The position numbers and the translations under genes are program-made. Positions 34,207-44,143 of a DNA stretch of 64,000 nt are shown here, piece by piece. The stretch is from Pseudomonas chlororaphis (GTDB taxonomy: Bacteria; Pseudomonadota; Gammaproteobacteria; Pseudomonadales; Pseudomonadaceae), in NCBI RefSeq assembly GCF_000783395.1, contig NZ_JSFK01000007.1, forward strand, positions 83,521-147,520, written 5' to 3'. Position 1 is the stretch's first letter; every line of letters begins with the position of its first letter. The notes under the pieces are model-generated. The model ran no database searches. It was given only the letters and a program-made list of their open reading frames with translations, and was not told the DNA's origin.

Positions 34207-34743
34207 ATGCAACCTCGTACCGATTTCTACACCGCCTCCCCAGATGCCTTGAAAGCGATGATGGCTCTGGAAACTGCCGTTTCCAGACTGCCGCTGGAAA
34301 AGACCCTGATCGAGCTGGTCAAGCTGCGCGCTTCGCAAATCAACGGCTGCGCGTTCTGCATCGACATGCACACCACCGATGCGATCAAGGGCGGCGAAAC
34401 CCCGCGTCGGCTGTTCGCGGTGACCGCATGGCGTGAAGCGCCGTTCTTCAGCGACCGCGAACGCGCCGCGCTGCTGTGGACTGAATCGCTGACGCAACTG
34501 AGCCTGACCCACGCCCCGGACGAAGATTACGATGTGGTCGCGGCGCAGTTCACGCCCAAAGAAATGGTCGACCTGAGCGTGGCGATCAACACCATCAACA
34601 GCTGGAATCGTCTGGCGGTGGGCTTCCGCAAAATCCCACAGGGGGCGGTGGATAGTTTCAGAATAGGCATCAATGCCCATCCGCACTCGGCGCCGCCGGT
34701 GGTTGCACCTTGCGCATCAAGGGCACCATCGCGGTGGCGATGA
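34207..34743 (+). CDS. carboxymuconolactone decarboxylase (AhpD-like) family protein (178 aa)
   Basis: The redox motif CAFCIDMHT (CxxC with downstream His) sits in KLRASQINGCAFCIDMHTTD, as in AhpD-like peroxidase partners. Residues WREAPFFSDRERAALLWTES also fit. ATG 34207 (MQPRTDFY) is preferred. The last ~25 codons run through the 3' end of the opposite-strand transporter gene; most relatives stop near FRKIPQ, so this tail may be an extension. Confidence 0.82.
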   Translation: MQPRTDFYTASPDALKAMMALETAVSRLPLEKTLIELVKLRASQINGCAFCIDMHTTDAIKGGETPRRLFAVTAWREAPFFSDRERAALLWTESLTQLSLTHAPDEDYDVVAAQFTPKEMVDLSVAINTINSWNRLAVGFRKIPQGAVDSFRIGINAHPHSAPPVVAPCASRAPSRWR

Positions 34744-36262
34744 CGAAGCATGCCCCGATCATCAAAAAGGTGTCGCCGTAGGTTTGCGTCTGCGCCTCGC
34801 GGTAAGTCAGCAGCCACAACTGGCGCAGGCTGGCGGTGACACCGATGTCGCCGCTCTGGCCCAGACTCGCGAGGTTGCCGCCGGCCTGCGCCAGCCACTG
34901 ATTCATCGCTTCATTGCTGCTGTTCAAGTGTTCGGCCAACCGCGTGAAGTGCAGGTTGGTGCGGTCATTGAGAATCGTCGCACACGCCGCAATACCAATC
35001 GCCCCACCCAGATTGCGCATCAGATTGAACAACCCCGACGCATGCTTCAAACGTGCCGGCGCCAACCCGCCCAAGGTCAGCGTCACCGCTGGCGGCACCG
35101 CCAGTTGCTGGGCAATCCCGCGCAACGCTTGCGGCAGCATCAACTCGCCGGCGCCCCAGTCGTGGGTGATCGGGCTGAATTCCCACATCGACACCGCGAA
35201 CAACCCCAGACCGATCATCATGATCCAGCGCAGGTCCATGCGATTGGCCAGAAAGGCATACAACGGAATCGCCATGATCTGGAACACGCCGGTGGAGAAA
35301 ACCGCCAGACCAATGTCCAGTGCGCTATAGCCGCGCACCCGGCCGAGGAACAGCGGCGTCAGGTAAATCGTCGCAAACAGGCCGATGCCGGTGACGAATG
35401 AAAAGAAGCAGCCGAGGGCGAAATTGCGGTCCTTCAAGGCGCGCAGATCGACGATCGGATTGGCCACGTGCAAGGTGCGGCCAATGAAGGCCAACCCGGC
35501 GAGGCCGCTGATCCACGCGGTGGTCAGAATGGTCTGATCGCTGAACCAGTTCCAGCGTGGGCCTTCTTCGAGGGTGTATTCCAAGCAGCCGAGAAACAGC
35601 GCGAGAAACACCATGCTCAGATAGTCCGCGCCTTTGAGTAGGGACAATTCCGGTTGGTCGATCTTCACCAGCATCGGCACTGCCACTGCAACGAAAATCC
35701 CCGGCACCAGGTTGATGTAGAACAGCCAGTGCCACGAGGAAATATCGGTGATCCAGCCGCCGATTACCGGCCCCAATGTCGGTGCCAGTGACGCGACTGC
35801 GCCGATGGTCGCGGCGGCAATCACCCGTTGTTTGCCGGTGAAGAAAAAGAACGCGGTGGTAAACACCAGCGGGATCATCGAGCCGCCAAGAAAACCTTGC
35901 AGTGCCCGAAAGGCAATCATGCTCTGGATATTCCAGGCCACACCGCAGAGCAAACTGGCGAGGGTGAAGCCGACCGCCGAAGCGCAGAACAACCAGCGTG
36001 TGGAAAACACCCGTGACAGCCAGCCGGACAGCGGAATCACGATGATTTCGGCGATCAGGTAACTGGTCTGCACCCACGCGGTTTCGTCGGTGCCGGCGGA
36101 CAGCCCGCCGCCGATATCGCGCAGCGACGCCGAGACGATCTGGATATCCAACAGCGCGATGAACATGCCGATGCACATGGTTGCGAAGGCGAACACCTTG
36201 GTCGCGGTCGCCATGTCCGCCGCGTTGAATGGTTGTGCGGGAGCGGCGAGGGCGGTGCTCAT
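34670..36262 (-). CDS. DHA2-family drug efflux transporter, EmrB/QacA-like (530 aa)
   Basis: About 14 membrane segments. Motifs are LLDIQIVSASLRDI near the N-terminus (DHA2 motif), AGTDETAWVQTSYLIAEIIV and GSMIPLVFTTAFFFFTG. It starts with ATG 36262, overlapping the HlyD-like gene stop by 4 bases (ATGA). With that gene it forms an EmrAB-like tripartite pump that would use an outer-membrane channel encoded elsewhere. Confidence 0.9.
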   Translation of the reverse strand: MSTALAAPAQPFNAADMATATKVFAFATMCIGMFIALLDIQIVSASLRDIGGGLSAGTDETAWVQTSYLIAEIIVIPLSGWLSRVFSTRWLFCASAVGFTLASLLCGVAWNIQSMIAFRALQGFLGGSMIPLVFTTAFFFFTGKQRVIAAATIGAVASLAPTLGPVIGGWITDISSWHWLFYINLVPGIFVAVAVPMLVKIDQPELSLLKGADYLSMVFLALFLGCLEYTLEEGPRWNWFSDQTILTTAWISGLAGLAFIGRTLHVANPIVDLRALKDRNFALGCFFSFVTGIGLFATIYLTPLFLGRVRGYSALDIGLAVFSTGVFQIMAIPLYAFLANRMDLRWIMMIGLGLFAVSMWEFSPITHDWGAGELMLPQALRGIAQQLAVPPAVTLTLGGLAPARLKHASGLFNLMRNLGGAIGIAACATILNDRTNLHFTRLAEHLNSSNEAMNQWLAQAGGNLASLGQSGDIGVTASLRQLWLLTYREAQTQTYGDTFLMIGACFVIATAMVPLMRKVQPPAAPSADGH

Positions 36263-37368
36263 GGCGCGACGGCCACGGCGCTGGTTTCCGGTTGCGCGCG
36301 GGTGTCGACTTCTGCCGTCACCGACAGGCCCGGACGCAAGTGACCGAGCACGCCGTCGGCCGGGTCGAGGAGGACGCGCACCGGCACGCGCTGGACGATT
36401 TTGGTGAAGTTGCCGGTGGCGTTTTCCGGTGGCAGCACGCTGAACTGTGAGCCGGTCGCGGGGGCGAGGCTGTCGAGGCGGCCGTGGAATTCCTGACCGG
36501 CGAGCACGTCGGCACGGATGCTCACGCGCTGCCCGGGTTTCATCCGCGCCAATTGGTCTTCCTTGAAATTGGCATCGACCCACAGGCCGCTGGCCGGCAC
36601 CACTGACAACTGTTGTGAACCGGCCTGCGCATAGGCGCCGACCCGTGCGCGACGGTTGCCGATCACCCCATCGACCGGCGCGCGCAGTTCGGTGTAGCCG
36701 AGGTTCAGTTGTGCCAGATCACGTTCGGCGCGGGCTTGTTGAAGGGCGGCGCGGGCCTGTTGTTTCTGGGTGTCGATCACCGCCAGTTGACGTTGCGCGG
36801 CGAGCAGCTCGGCCTGGGCGCGGGCGCTCAGGGCTTGTGCGGTTTTGAAGGTGGCGTCGGCGCGTTGTGCGCTTTCTACCGACACGGCATTGGTCGTCAC
36901 CAGGCGTTTGTAGCGCGCGTTGTCATCCCGTGAACGTGCGGTTTCCGCACCGGCAGCATCGATGCCGGCGCGGGCCTGGCCGATCACCGCTTGTTGCAGT
37001 TGTTCGGTGGCGTCGAGGTTGGCCAGCAGCGCTTCTTCGGCGGCGACGGCACCTTCGGCCTTGGCCAGATTGGCGCGATAGTCGCGGGCGTCGAGGCGGA
37101 TCAGCACATCGCCGGCCTTGACGTGCTGGTTGTCGCTGACCAGCACTTCGTCGATGTAGCCGGCGACTTTCGGCCCGATCACCGTGACATCGCCACCAAT
37201 ATAGGCATCGTCGGTTTCTTCAAGAAAACGCCCGGCCCCCCACCAATGTACGGCGTACACACCGGCGAAGATCAGCGCGAGCAATCCGGCGCCGGGAAGC
37301 AGCAAGCGTTTGAGCAGGGGAGGCCTGGTCTTCACCACAACAGGTTCGAGGGTGGGCATGCTGGTCAT
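36259..37368 (-). CDS. HlyD/EmrA-like membrane fusion protein (369 aa)
   Basis: A short cytoplasmic N-terminus, one membrane helix (LLLPGAGLLALIFAGVYAVH), then the biotinyl-lipoyl segment (TDDAYIGGDVTVIGPKVAGY; KAGDVLIRLDARDY), a coiled-coil hairpin and the barrel region (LGYTELRAPVDGVIGNRRAR). It is the periplasmic adaptor for the DHA2 pump encoded directly downstream. ATTAC/GTAAT repeats in the promoter suggest a repressor site, though no regulator gene adjoins. Confidence 0.88.
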   Translation of the reverse strand: MTSMPTLEPVVVKTRPPLLKRLLLPGAGLLALIFAGVYAVHWWGAGRFLEETDDAYIGGDVTVIGPKVAGYIDEVLVSDNQHVKAGDVLIRLDARDYRANLAKAEGAVAAEEALLANLDATEQLQQAVIGQARAGIDAAGAETARSRDDNARYKRLVTTNAVSVESAQRADATFKTAQALSARAQAELLAAQRQLAVIDTQKQQARAALQQARAERDLAQLNLGYTELRAPVDGVIGNRRARVGAYAQAGSQQLSVVPASGLWVDANFKEDQLARMKPGQRVSIRADVLAGQEFHGRLDSLAPATGSQFSVLPPENATGNFTKIVQRVPVRVLLDPADGVLGHLRPGLSVTAEVDTRAQPETSAVAVAP

Positions 37369-37396
37369 GGCGGATTACCTGGGTAAACGGTGTGTT

Positions 37397-37424
37397 ATTA
37401 CGGCTGTAATATGACGCAGGTAAT
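37397..37424. promoter_or_regulatory. inverted repeat upstream of the HlyD gene
   Basis: ATTAC-N4-GTAAT (37397-37410), with a third GTAAT at 37420. It lies just before the minus-strand gene start and could be a TetR- or MarR-type operator. Confidence 0.35.
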
Positions 37425-37781
37425 ATTTGGTGGCAAATTATTTCTGATGCCGATCGTCAGTTGCTTCATTGAACCGAGGACGGCTCGTGTCGGGTCGGGT
37501 TTTGGAGCGTGGTGCAACAGGCATCCATAAGCTGCAGAAATCATGGTTCGCCTGACTCCCGTCAGGGCGGACTGACGCTCGTCGACGGCTCTCAGGCCCT
37601 CGGGGAAACCCTGATAGCGTGCAGCACCGTGGCCTTGCTGCTGACAATAAAGCCAGGCAAAGCAATTGTTTAAGAAATGTAAGCGCTGTAGGAAGCGTCT
37701 TGCTTTTGTGTGGGATGGCTCCGACTATCACGATCATTGATGACATGGCATTACGCCATTTTATGATCGCAAGGATGTTGC

Positions 37782-39509
37782 GTGCCGTATCCGTTTCGCG
37801 CTGTTTTTCGCCGTCGTTCCCCGCTTTGCCCGCTGTTGTCGGCCTTTGTGTTGAGTGTGTGTGCCTCCTCGATTGAAGCCGCCGAACCTGTCGCGCCGGG
37901 CCAGGAAGTACTGCGCCAGCAGCAACAGCAACAGCGCGATCTGCAACAACTGCAACTTGAACAGAGAAAACGGCAATTGGAGCGTGGCGCGTTCGGCCCG
38001 ACGCCGATCACCCCGACCATCCCGCAAACGGTCGCCGCCGATGAACGTTGCTGGCCGCTGAGCGGCACGCGCATCGGTGGTGTCACGCTGATCGACAGCG
38101 ACAAGCTCAATGCGCGGATCAAACCGCTGCTGGCGCCATGCATGGGCGTCGGCCAGATCAATCATCTGCTGGCCACCATTACGGCGATCTACGTCGACAA
38201 GGGTTATATCGCCAGCCGCCCGTATTTGGTCAGCGCACCGGCAGCGGGGCAGTCGCTGGATATCCGCGTTGACGAAGGCTACATCGAGTCCATCGAACTG
38301 GCCGATCAGAGCCTGCCGGTTTCGTTGGGTGGCGCGTTCCCGGGGATGCTCGGCGAGCCGCTGAACCTGCGCGATCTGGAGCAGGGGCTGGATCAGTTGA
38401 ATCGCCTGCGCTCGATCGATCTCACTGCAGATATCGCCCCCGGCAGCCAGCCCGGCGCCTCGCGGATCATCCTGCGTTCGCGCACCTCCGCGCATTCGCG
38501 CTGGGCCTTGAACGCGGGCATCGACAACCTCGGCAGCGCCAGCACCGGACGTGATCGCGACACCGTCAGCCTCAGTCTCGACAGCCCGTTGCAACTCAAC
38601 GACCTGCTGAGCCTCAGCGCCAGCGACACCCTCAATCAGGGTGACCGCTACAACCGCAATGCCAGCCTGTATTACGCGATCCCTTACGGCTACTGGACTT
38701 ATAGCGTGTTCGCCAGCCACGCCGAATACCGTGCGCCGTTCAAACTGCCAAGCGTGACTTTCCACAGCACCGGCATCACCGATCAGGTCAGCCTGCGCGC
38801 CGACCGCGTGTTGTGGCGCGACCAGAGTCGCCAGCTCAGCGCCAACCTGCAACTGGCGCACAAGGATGTCGACAGCTACCTGCAAGACGTTCGCCTCGGT
38901 ATTCAAAGCCCGACGCTGACGGTGGCTGAGGCCGGGCTCAATCTGTTCTGGCTCGACCGCGCGGTGTGGAACCTCGACGTCAATTACGCCCAGGGCCTGC
39001 GCTGGTTTGGCGCCGACGACGACTCGCAGCAGCAGATCAACAACCTGCCCAAGGCGCAGTTCCGCAAGTACCGCGCCGGCCTCAGCCAGTGGCGCAATGG
39101 TCAGTTCGGCGCGCAGGCCTGGCAGTGGCAGAGTCAACTCAATTTGCAGTACAGCCCGGACCCGCTGCCGGCGATCGAACAACTACTCGGCACCGACGAC
39201 TCGGCGGTGCGCGGCTACCGGGTCAGCAGTGCCTCCGGCGCCAGCGGCGCGATCTGGCGTAACACCTTGCGCTTGCCTTTGCGCACTGAGTGGCCGGTGC
39301 AGATCACCCCGCGCGCGGGCCTCGACCACGGCTGGATCAAGGCCGATCACGGCGCGCAGGGCCAACGCCTGAGTGGCGCCAGTGTCGGCGTGAATCTGGG
39401 CTGGAAGAACCTGCAAGTGGATGTCGATTACCAACGCGCGCTTAACACGCCGAACGGTCTGCAGCACGAGCCTGAAACCTGGCTGATGCGCGTGGGCCTG
39501 CAAATCTGA
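37782..39509 (+). CDS. two-partner secretion transporter TpsB (FhaC/ShlB type, 575 aa)
   Basis: Outer-membrane Omp85-family channel. A signal peptide and Gln-rich coil (RQQQQQQRDLQQLQLEQRKR) are followed by POTRA domains (RIGGVTLIDSDKLNARI; TAIYVDKGYIASRPYL) and a beta-barrel with the lid-lock motif DSAVRGYRVSS. The C-terminus ends in LMRVGLQI. A GTG start (37782) with AAGGA upstream is used. It precedes tpsA, its secreted partner. Confidence 0.9.
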   Translation: MPYPFRAVFRRRSPLCPLLSAFVLSVCASSIEAAEPVAPGQEVLRQQQQQQRDLQQLQLEQRKRQLERGAFGPTPITPTIPQTVAADERCWPLSGTRIGGVTLIDSDKLNARIKPLLAPCMGVGQINHLLATITAIYVDKGYIASRPYLVSAPAAGQSLDIRVDEGYIESIELADQSLPVSLGGAFPGMLGEPLNLRDLEQGLDQLNRLRSIDLTADIAPGSQPGASRIILRSRTSAHSRWALNAGIDNLGSASTGRDRDTVSLSLDSPLQLNDLLSLSASDTLNQGDRYNRNASLYYAIPYGYWTYSVFASHAEYRAPFKLPSVTFHSTGITDQVSLRADRVLWRDQSRQLSANLQLAHKDVDSYLQDVRLGIQSPTLTVAEAGLNLFWLDRAVWNLDVNYAQGLRWFGADDDSQQQINNLPKAQFRKYRAGLSQWRNGQFGAQAWQWQSQLNLQYSPDPLPAIEQLLGTDDSAVRGYRVSSASGASGAIWRNTLRLPLRTEWPVQITPRAGLDHGWIKADHGAQGQRLSGASVGVNLGWKNLQVDVDYQRALNTPNGLQHEPETWLMRVGLQI

Positions 39510-39606
39510 ACAACGCAGTGAACAAACAGCCGTCGGATCTGAGCGCGTCAGCCACGGCCAAGACTAAACGCGCAACGTGATGCCGTACTCACATGGAGAC
39601 GTTTTT

Positions 39607-42600
39607 ATGCCAGCACACACCTTTGCATTTCATCTTTCGCCTCGGGGCAAATTGCGCTGGGCGATTGCCAGCCTGTTCTTCGCCGTGCACCTGCCGAGCG
39701 CGCTCGCCGGTGGCGTCGTGGTCGCCCCGGGACCCGGCGGCACCGCGCAATTGCAGACCCAGGGCGGTGTGCCCATCGTCAACATCGTCGCGCCCAACGG
39801 TTCGGGCCTGTCGCACAACCAGTTCCTCGATTACAACGTCGACCGCCAAGGCCTGGTCCTGAACAACGCCTTGCAGGCCGGGCAATCGCAACTGGCCGGG
39901 CAACTGGCGGCCAACCCGCAACTGCAAGGGCAGGCGGCGAGCGTGATCCTCAACGAAGTGATCAGCCGCAATCCGTCCGCCATCAACGGTGCGCAAGAAA
40001 TCTTCGGTCGGCCCGCCGATTACGTGTTGGCCAACCCTAACGGCATCTCGGTCAACGGCGGCAGTTTCATCAACACGCCGAATGCCAATCTGGTGGTCGG
40101 TCGTCCGGAATTGAATGACGGCAAACTGCAAAGCCTGAACAGCCGCGATGCCAGCGGTCAGTTGCAGATTCAGGGCGGTGGCCTGCGCAACGGCGAGGGC
40201 TCGATCAACCTGATCGCACCGCGCATCGACAGCCAGGGCGCGATCAGTGCGCGCGATCAATTGAACCTCACGGTCGGGCGCAATCAGGTCGACTACGCCA
40301 GCGGTCAGGTGAAAGCCGTCGACCCTGCCGGCAACACCGGCGATCAACGCATCGACGCCAGCCTGTTCGGCGCGATGCAGGCCGGGCGCATCAATATTGT
40401 CAGCACCGCCGAAGGTGCCGGCGTACGGGTGGGCGCGGTGCAAGTGGCCGGGCGTGACGGCGTGCAGATTCGCTCGGCCGGTGACCTCAGTGTCAGCGGT
40501 GAAGCCGTGGCCAACAGCTTCGACGTGACCCGCGCCGGTATCCGCAGCAGTCAGGGCGATGTTGGTTTGCACAGCGGCAAGGATCTGACGCTGGCGGCCA
40601 CCGATGTCAGCGCTCGCGACGTTACGGTCGACGCCAAACGCAACTTGACCCTGTCCACAGTCGAAAGCCGCAAGCTTCAGGAAAAGCGCGAAAACTGGAA
40701 CAACAGCACCATCGGCATCACCTGGGAAACTTACGATCGCACCCAGACCGACAGCGAATCGCGGCAGCATGGCAGCCAGATTATCGCCAGCCGCGATGCG
40801 AAACTGTCGTCCGGTAAAGACACCGAGCTGAAAGCCGCCAAGGTCGAAGCCGCGAAAAGTCTCGACGTGCAAAGCGGCGGTGATCTGCGCCTGACCGCCG
40901 CCACTGAAAGCCACACGCAAACCGATCAAGGCAACCACCGCAAGCATCTGTGGAAAGCCGACTGGAACAGCAGCAGCGAAGAGCAGCGCAGCGTCACCAG
41001 CCAGTTGAAGGCTGGCAATATCGCCCTGCAAACCGCCGCGTTGTTGCGCTCCGAAGGTGCTGAGTTGACCAGCGCGGGCGATGTGCAACTGGCAGGTAAA
41101 CAGGTGGAAATCACCACGGCCACGCGGACCAATCGCAGCAGCGACAATCGCTATTCCGGTGACCTGGTCGGCGGTGGTTTCTTCGGCAAGACCGGTGACG
41201 CCGACAAGGGCAAGACCCAGCATCAGGGCAGCAAGGTCAACGCCAGCGGCAAACTGATCGTCAAGGCTGACGACGTGCGCATCAGCGGCAGCCAGGTACG
41301 TGGCGGCACCGACGCCAGTGTGATCAGCGACAAAGGTTCGCTGGTGATCGATGGCGTGCAGGACACTTCGCACAGCAACAATCACGACAAGGACAGCAAG
41401 TTTTTCGGCATCAGCAAGGACGAGTCGCGGCAGAACAGCCAGGACAGCAGCACGGTGCGCAGCGAACTGGTGTCCGACAGCAACCTCAAGCTCAAGAGCG
41501 CCAAGGACATCGAGGTCGCGGGCTCGACGGTCAAGGCTGACGGTGCGCTGACCGCCGACGCGGCAGGCGACGTCAATATGCATGCTGCGCAGAACACTCA
41601 CGACAGCACTGACACCACGCAAACCCGTGGCTTCGATGCGTACGCCAAAGAGCAAACGCCAGAGCAGTATCGCGCCGGGATTCACTACGAAGACAAACAG
41701 CAAACCGTCACTAGCAACGACGTCACCCAGCAAGGCTCCAGCCTCAGCGGCGGCAGCGTGCAGGTGAAGGCCGGCGGTGACGTCACGCTCAAAGGCGCAG
41801 AGGTGAAGTCCACCTCAGGCGACACGACCTTGAGCGGCAAAAACGTCTCGCTGCTGGCCGAAGCAGACAGCCACAAAACCTCCACCGACACCTCGAGCAC
41901 CGGCGGTGGTTTCTACTACACCGGCGGCCTCGACCGTGCCGGCAGTGGCGTCGATTTCGCCCACAGCACGGCGCAGGATTCGACCAGCAAAAACACCGCG
42001 CAAACCAGCAGCGTGCAGAGCAGCGGCGGCCTGACGATCAATGCCGACAAACTCGCTACCGAAGGCGCGCAGCTCAAGGCTGGCAACGGTCTGAATGTTG
42101 CCGCCAACGAGATCGACAATCGCGCGGCCAGCTACAGCGAAAGCAGCACGCACAACGACAGCAATTGGTCGGCGGACATCGGCGCCAACGTCGAGTACAA
42201 GGACATCGCCCGGCCGATCGCGGGCGCGGTCAAGGACGTGCTCAACGGCAAGGTGCCGGACAAGGACTCACTGGCCAATCTCGGTCAGCCGAATGTCGGC
42301 ATCGACGTCGCAGTCGGCCATGGCAGCGCCAGCAAAACCGAGCAAAACAACAACGCCGTGGTCAGTCGTTTTGACGGCGGCACCGTCGATGTGAAAACCA
42401 CTGGCACGCTGCACGACCAAGGCACGCAATACAATGCCAGCGCCGGCCAAGTGAACATCAGCGCTGACCAACTGCTTGCCGATGCCGCCAGCAACACGCA
42501 CAACAGCAGCGCCAACGCGGTGGATGCCAAGGTCGATGTGCGCGTCTACACCAAGACCGGTGAAGACGTGAACGTCGCCGGCAGCGGCGCGGGTGGCAGC

Positions 42601-44076
42601 AGTGCGTCGAGCAAGGACAGTTCCAGCGCAGTGGTCGGCGGTTACGCCGGCAGCCAGGGTGTGAACATCAAGGTCGGCGGCGATGCGCGGTTCGAAGGCA
42701 GCCGTTTCGACGGCGGGCAGGGCGGTGTGAGCATCAACACCGGCGGTGATCTGGCGCTGAATCAGGCCAACGACCGCCAGAGCAACAATGACAGCAGCCT
42801 GCGCGGCAATGGCTCGCTGACGGTCGGCACCTTGCCCGGCACCGACGGCACCAACGTTGATCTCGGCGCCGGTTTCCAGCTTGATCACACCGGCAAGCAA
42901 AGCACTGACACGCAGGCCCATGTGGCGAGCATCAGCGGCAACGGTCCGGTGCAACTCAGCAGCGGCGGCGATCAAGTCCAGCAAGGCACGAAAATCGACA
43001 GTGCCGGCGCCGTCGATTTGCACGCCGACGGCAAACTCGATCTGCAAGCCGCAACCGACACTCACACCGCGACCGGCAGTAACCTCGGCGGCGGCTTGAA
43101 GGGCGGCGGCAGCAAAACCAGCAGCGAGAAGAGCCGTGATCAGGGCGGCAATCTGAGTGGCAACTTCAACATCGGTCGGGTCAGCGAGGATTCGAAAATC
43201 CTCACCGGTGGCCAGCTCAGCAGCCAGAGCGACATCGCGTTGAGCGGTGATTCGATTCACCTGCAAGGTACTCAGGTCAGCGCACCGAACGTCAGCATCG
43301 ACGCGCAGAAGGGCGGCTATGTGCAGGAGTCGGCGCAGTCCACCGACCACCGCAATAACTGGAATGTCGCGCTGAGCGCCGGCGGCAACCTCAGCAGCAA
43401 AACCCCGACCGCCGCCGATGAGAAGGCCAGCAGCGACCACGGCTTCAATGCCGGGGCCAAGGTGGGTGTGGATTATTTGCAGGGCAGCACGCAGCAGAAC
43501 AGCCAGATCAAGGCTGACGGCGTGGTGCTGAACAGCGCCGGTGATGCACAGCTTTCGGGTGCGCGGATCGACGCTAAAGATTTCAGCGGCAAGGTAGCGG
43601 GTGATCTGACCGTGGAGAGCCGTCAGGACTCGAGCAACCACGCCAAGCTCGATGTCGATCTGGGCCTGACCGCGAAGAAAAATCCACCGAGCGACAAGGA
43701 AAAGCTCGCCAGCACCGACTACAAACCGACACTGAAAGCGCAGGGTGAGTACGCGCACAAGGACAGCGTTGCGCAGGCGTCCGCGATCAGTGCCAGCCAA
43801 GGCGTAAACCTCGCAGTCGACGGCGCTACACAACTGACCGGCGCGCAGGTTTCAGCGACGCAAGGGAAGGTCGATCTGGGTGGTTCGAAGGTCAGCAGCA
43901 CTGATCTGAGCAACCGTGACTACGGCGTGAAAGCGGGCCTTGATCTGCCGCATAAAACCGAGGAAAACGCACCGAAGGTTTCCCTGGAAAACGGCAACCT
44001 GAAAGTCGGCCCGGTCACCCTGAGCGGGCATCTGGACACCCAGACCCTGCAAGCCGGGATCGACGAAAAAGGCTGA
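39607..44076 (+). CDS. two-partner secretion exoprotein TpsA, filamentous haemagglutinin type (1489 aa)
   Basis: A long signal region (RWAIASLFFAVHLPSALAGG) is followed by the TPS domain with motifs SHNQFLDYNVDRQGLVLNN and ADYVLANPNGISVNGG, required for recognition by TpsB. The remainder is beta-helix haemagglutinin repeats (GDVQLAGKQVEI; QSGGDLRLTAATESHTQTD). It ends IDEKG with no VENN motif or toxin tip, so it does not look like a contact-inhibition toxin. ATG 39607, with GGAG upstream, is preferred over 39577. Role: adhesion or biofilm, inferred. Confidence 0.88.
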   Translation: MPAHTFAFHLSPRGKLRWAIASLFFAVHLPSALAGGVVVAPGPGGTAQLQTQGGVPIVNIVAPNGSGLSHNQFLDYNVDRQGLVLNNALQAGQSQLAGQLAANPQLQGQAASVILNEVISRNPSAINGAQEIFGRPADYVLANPNGISVNGGSFINTPNANLVVGRPELNDGKLQSLNSRDASGQLQIQGGGLRNGEGSINLIAPRIDSQGAISARDQLNLTVGRNQVDYASGQVKAVDPAGNTGDQRIDASLFGAMQAGRINIVSTAEGAGVRVGAVQVAGRDGVQIRSAGDLSVSGEAVANSFDVTRAGIRSSQGDVGLHSGKDLTLAATDVSARDVTVDAKRNLTLSTVESRKLQEKRENWNNSTIGITWETYDRTQTDSESRQHGSQIIASRDAKLSSGKDTELKAAKVEAAKSLDVQSGGDLRLTAATESHTQTDQGNHRKHLWKADWNSSSEEQRSVTSQLKAGNIALQTAALLRSEGAELTSAGDVQLAGKQVEITTATRTNRSSDNRYSGDLVGGGFFGKTGDADKGKTQHQGSKVNASGKLIVKADDVRISGSQVRGGTDASVISDKGSLVIDGVQDTSHSNNHDKDSKFFGISKDESRQNSQDSSTVRSELVSDSNLKLKSAKDIEVAGSTVKADGALTADAAGDVNMHAAQNTHDSTDTTQTRGFDAYAKEQTPEQYRAGIHYEDKQQTVTSNDVTQQGSSLSGGSVQVKAGGDVTLKGAEVKSTSGDTTLSGKNVSLLAEADSHKTSTDTSSTGGGFYYTGGLDRAGSGVDFAHSTAQDSTSKNTAQTSSVQSSGGLTINADKLATEGAQLKAGNGLNVAANEIDNRAASYSESSTHNDSNWSADIGANVEYKDIARPIAGAVKDVLNGKVPDKDSLANLGQPNVGIDVAVGHGSASKTEQNNNAVVSRFDGGTVDVKTTGTLHDQGTQYNASAGQVNISADQLLADAASNTHNSSANAVDAKVDVRVYTKTGEDVNVAGSGAGGSSASSKDSSSAVVGGYAGSQGVNIKVGGDARFEGSRFDGGQGGVSINTGGDLALNQANDRQSNNDSSLRGNGSLTVGTLPGTDGTNVDLGAGFQLDHTGKQSTDTQAHVASISGNGPVQLSSGGDQVQQGTKIDSAGAVDLHADGKLDLQAATDTHTATGSNLGGGLKGGGSKTSSEKSRDQGGNLSGNFNIGRVSEDSKILTGGQLSSQSDIALSGDSIHLQGTQVSAPNVSIDAQKGGYVQESAQSTDHRNNWNVALSAGGNLSSKTPTAADEKASSDHGFNAGAKVGVDYLQGSTQQNSQIKADGVVLNSAGDAQLSGARIDAKDFSGKVAGDLTVESRQDSSNHAKLDVDLGLTAKKNPPSDKEKLASTDYKPTLKAQGEYAHKDSVAQASAISASQGVNLAVDGATQLTGAQVSATQGKVDLGGSKVSSTDLSNRDYGVKAGLDLPHKTEENAPKVSLENGNLKVGPVTLSGHLDTQTLQAGIDEKG

Positions 44077-44143
44077 TCCAATGGCCAGTGGTGGATGCAC
44101 TTGAACCTGCATCCATCACCAAACCCTGTGGGAGCGTTAGACG

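Noticed and set aside
39589..41733. Long minus-strand frames across tpsA
   Set aside because: They are shadows of the repetitive haemagglutinin gene.
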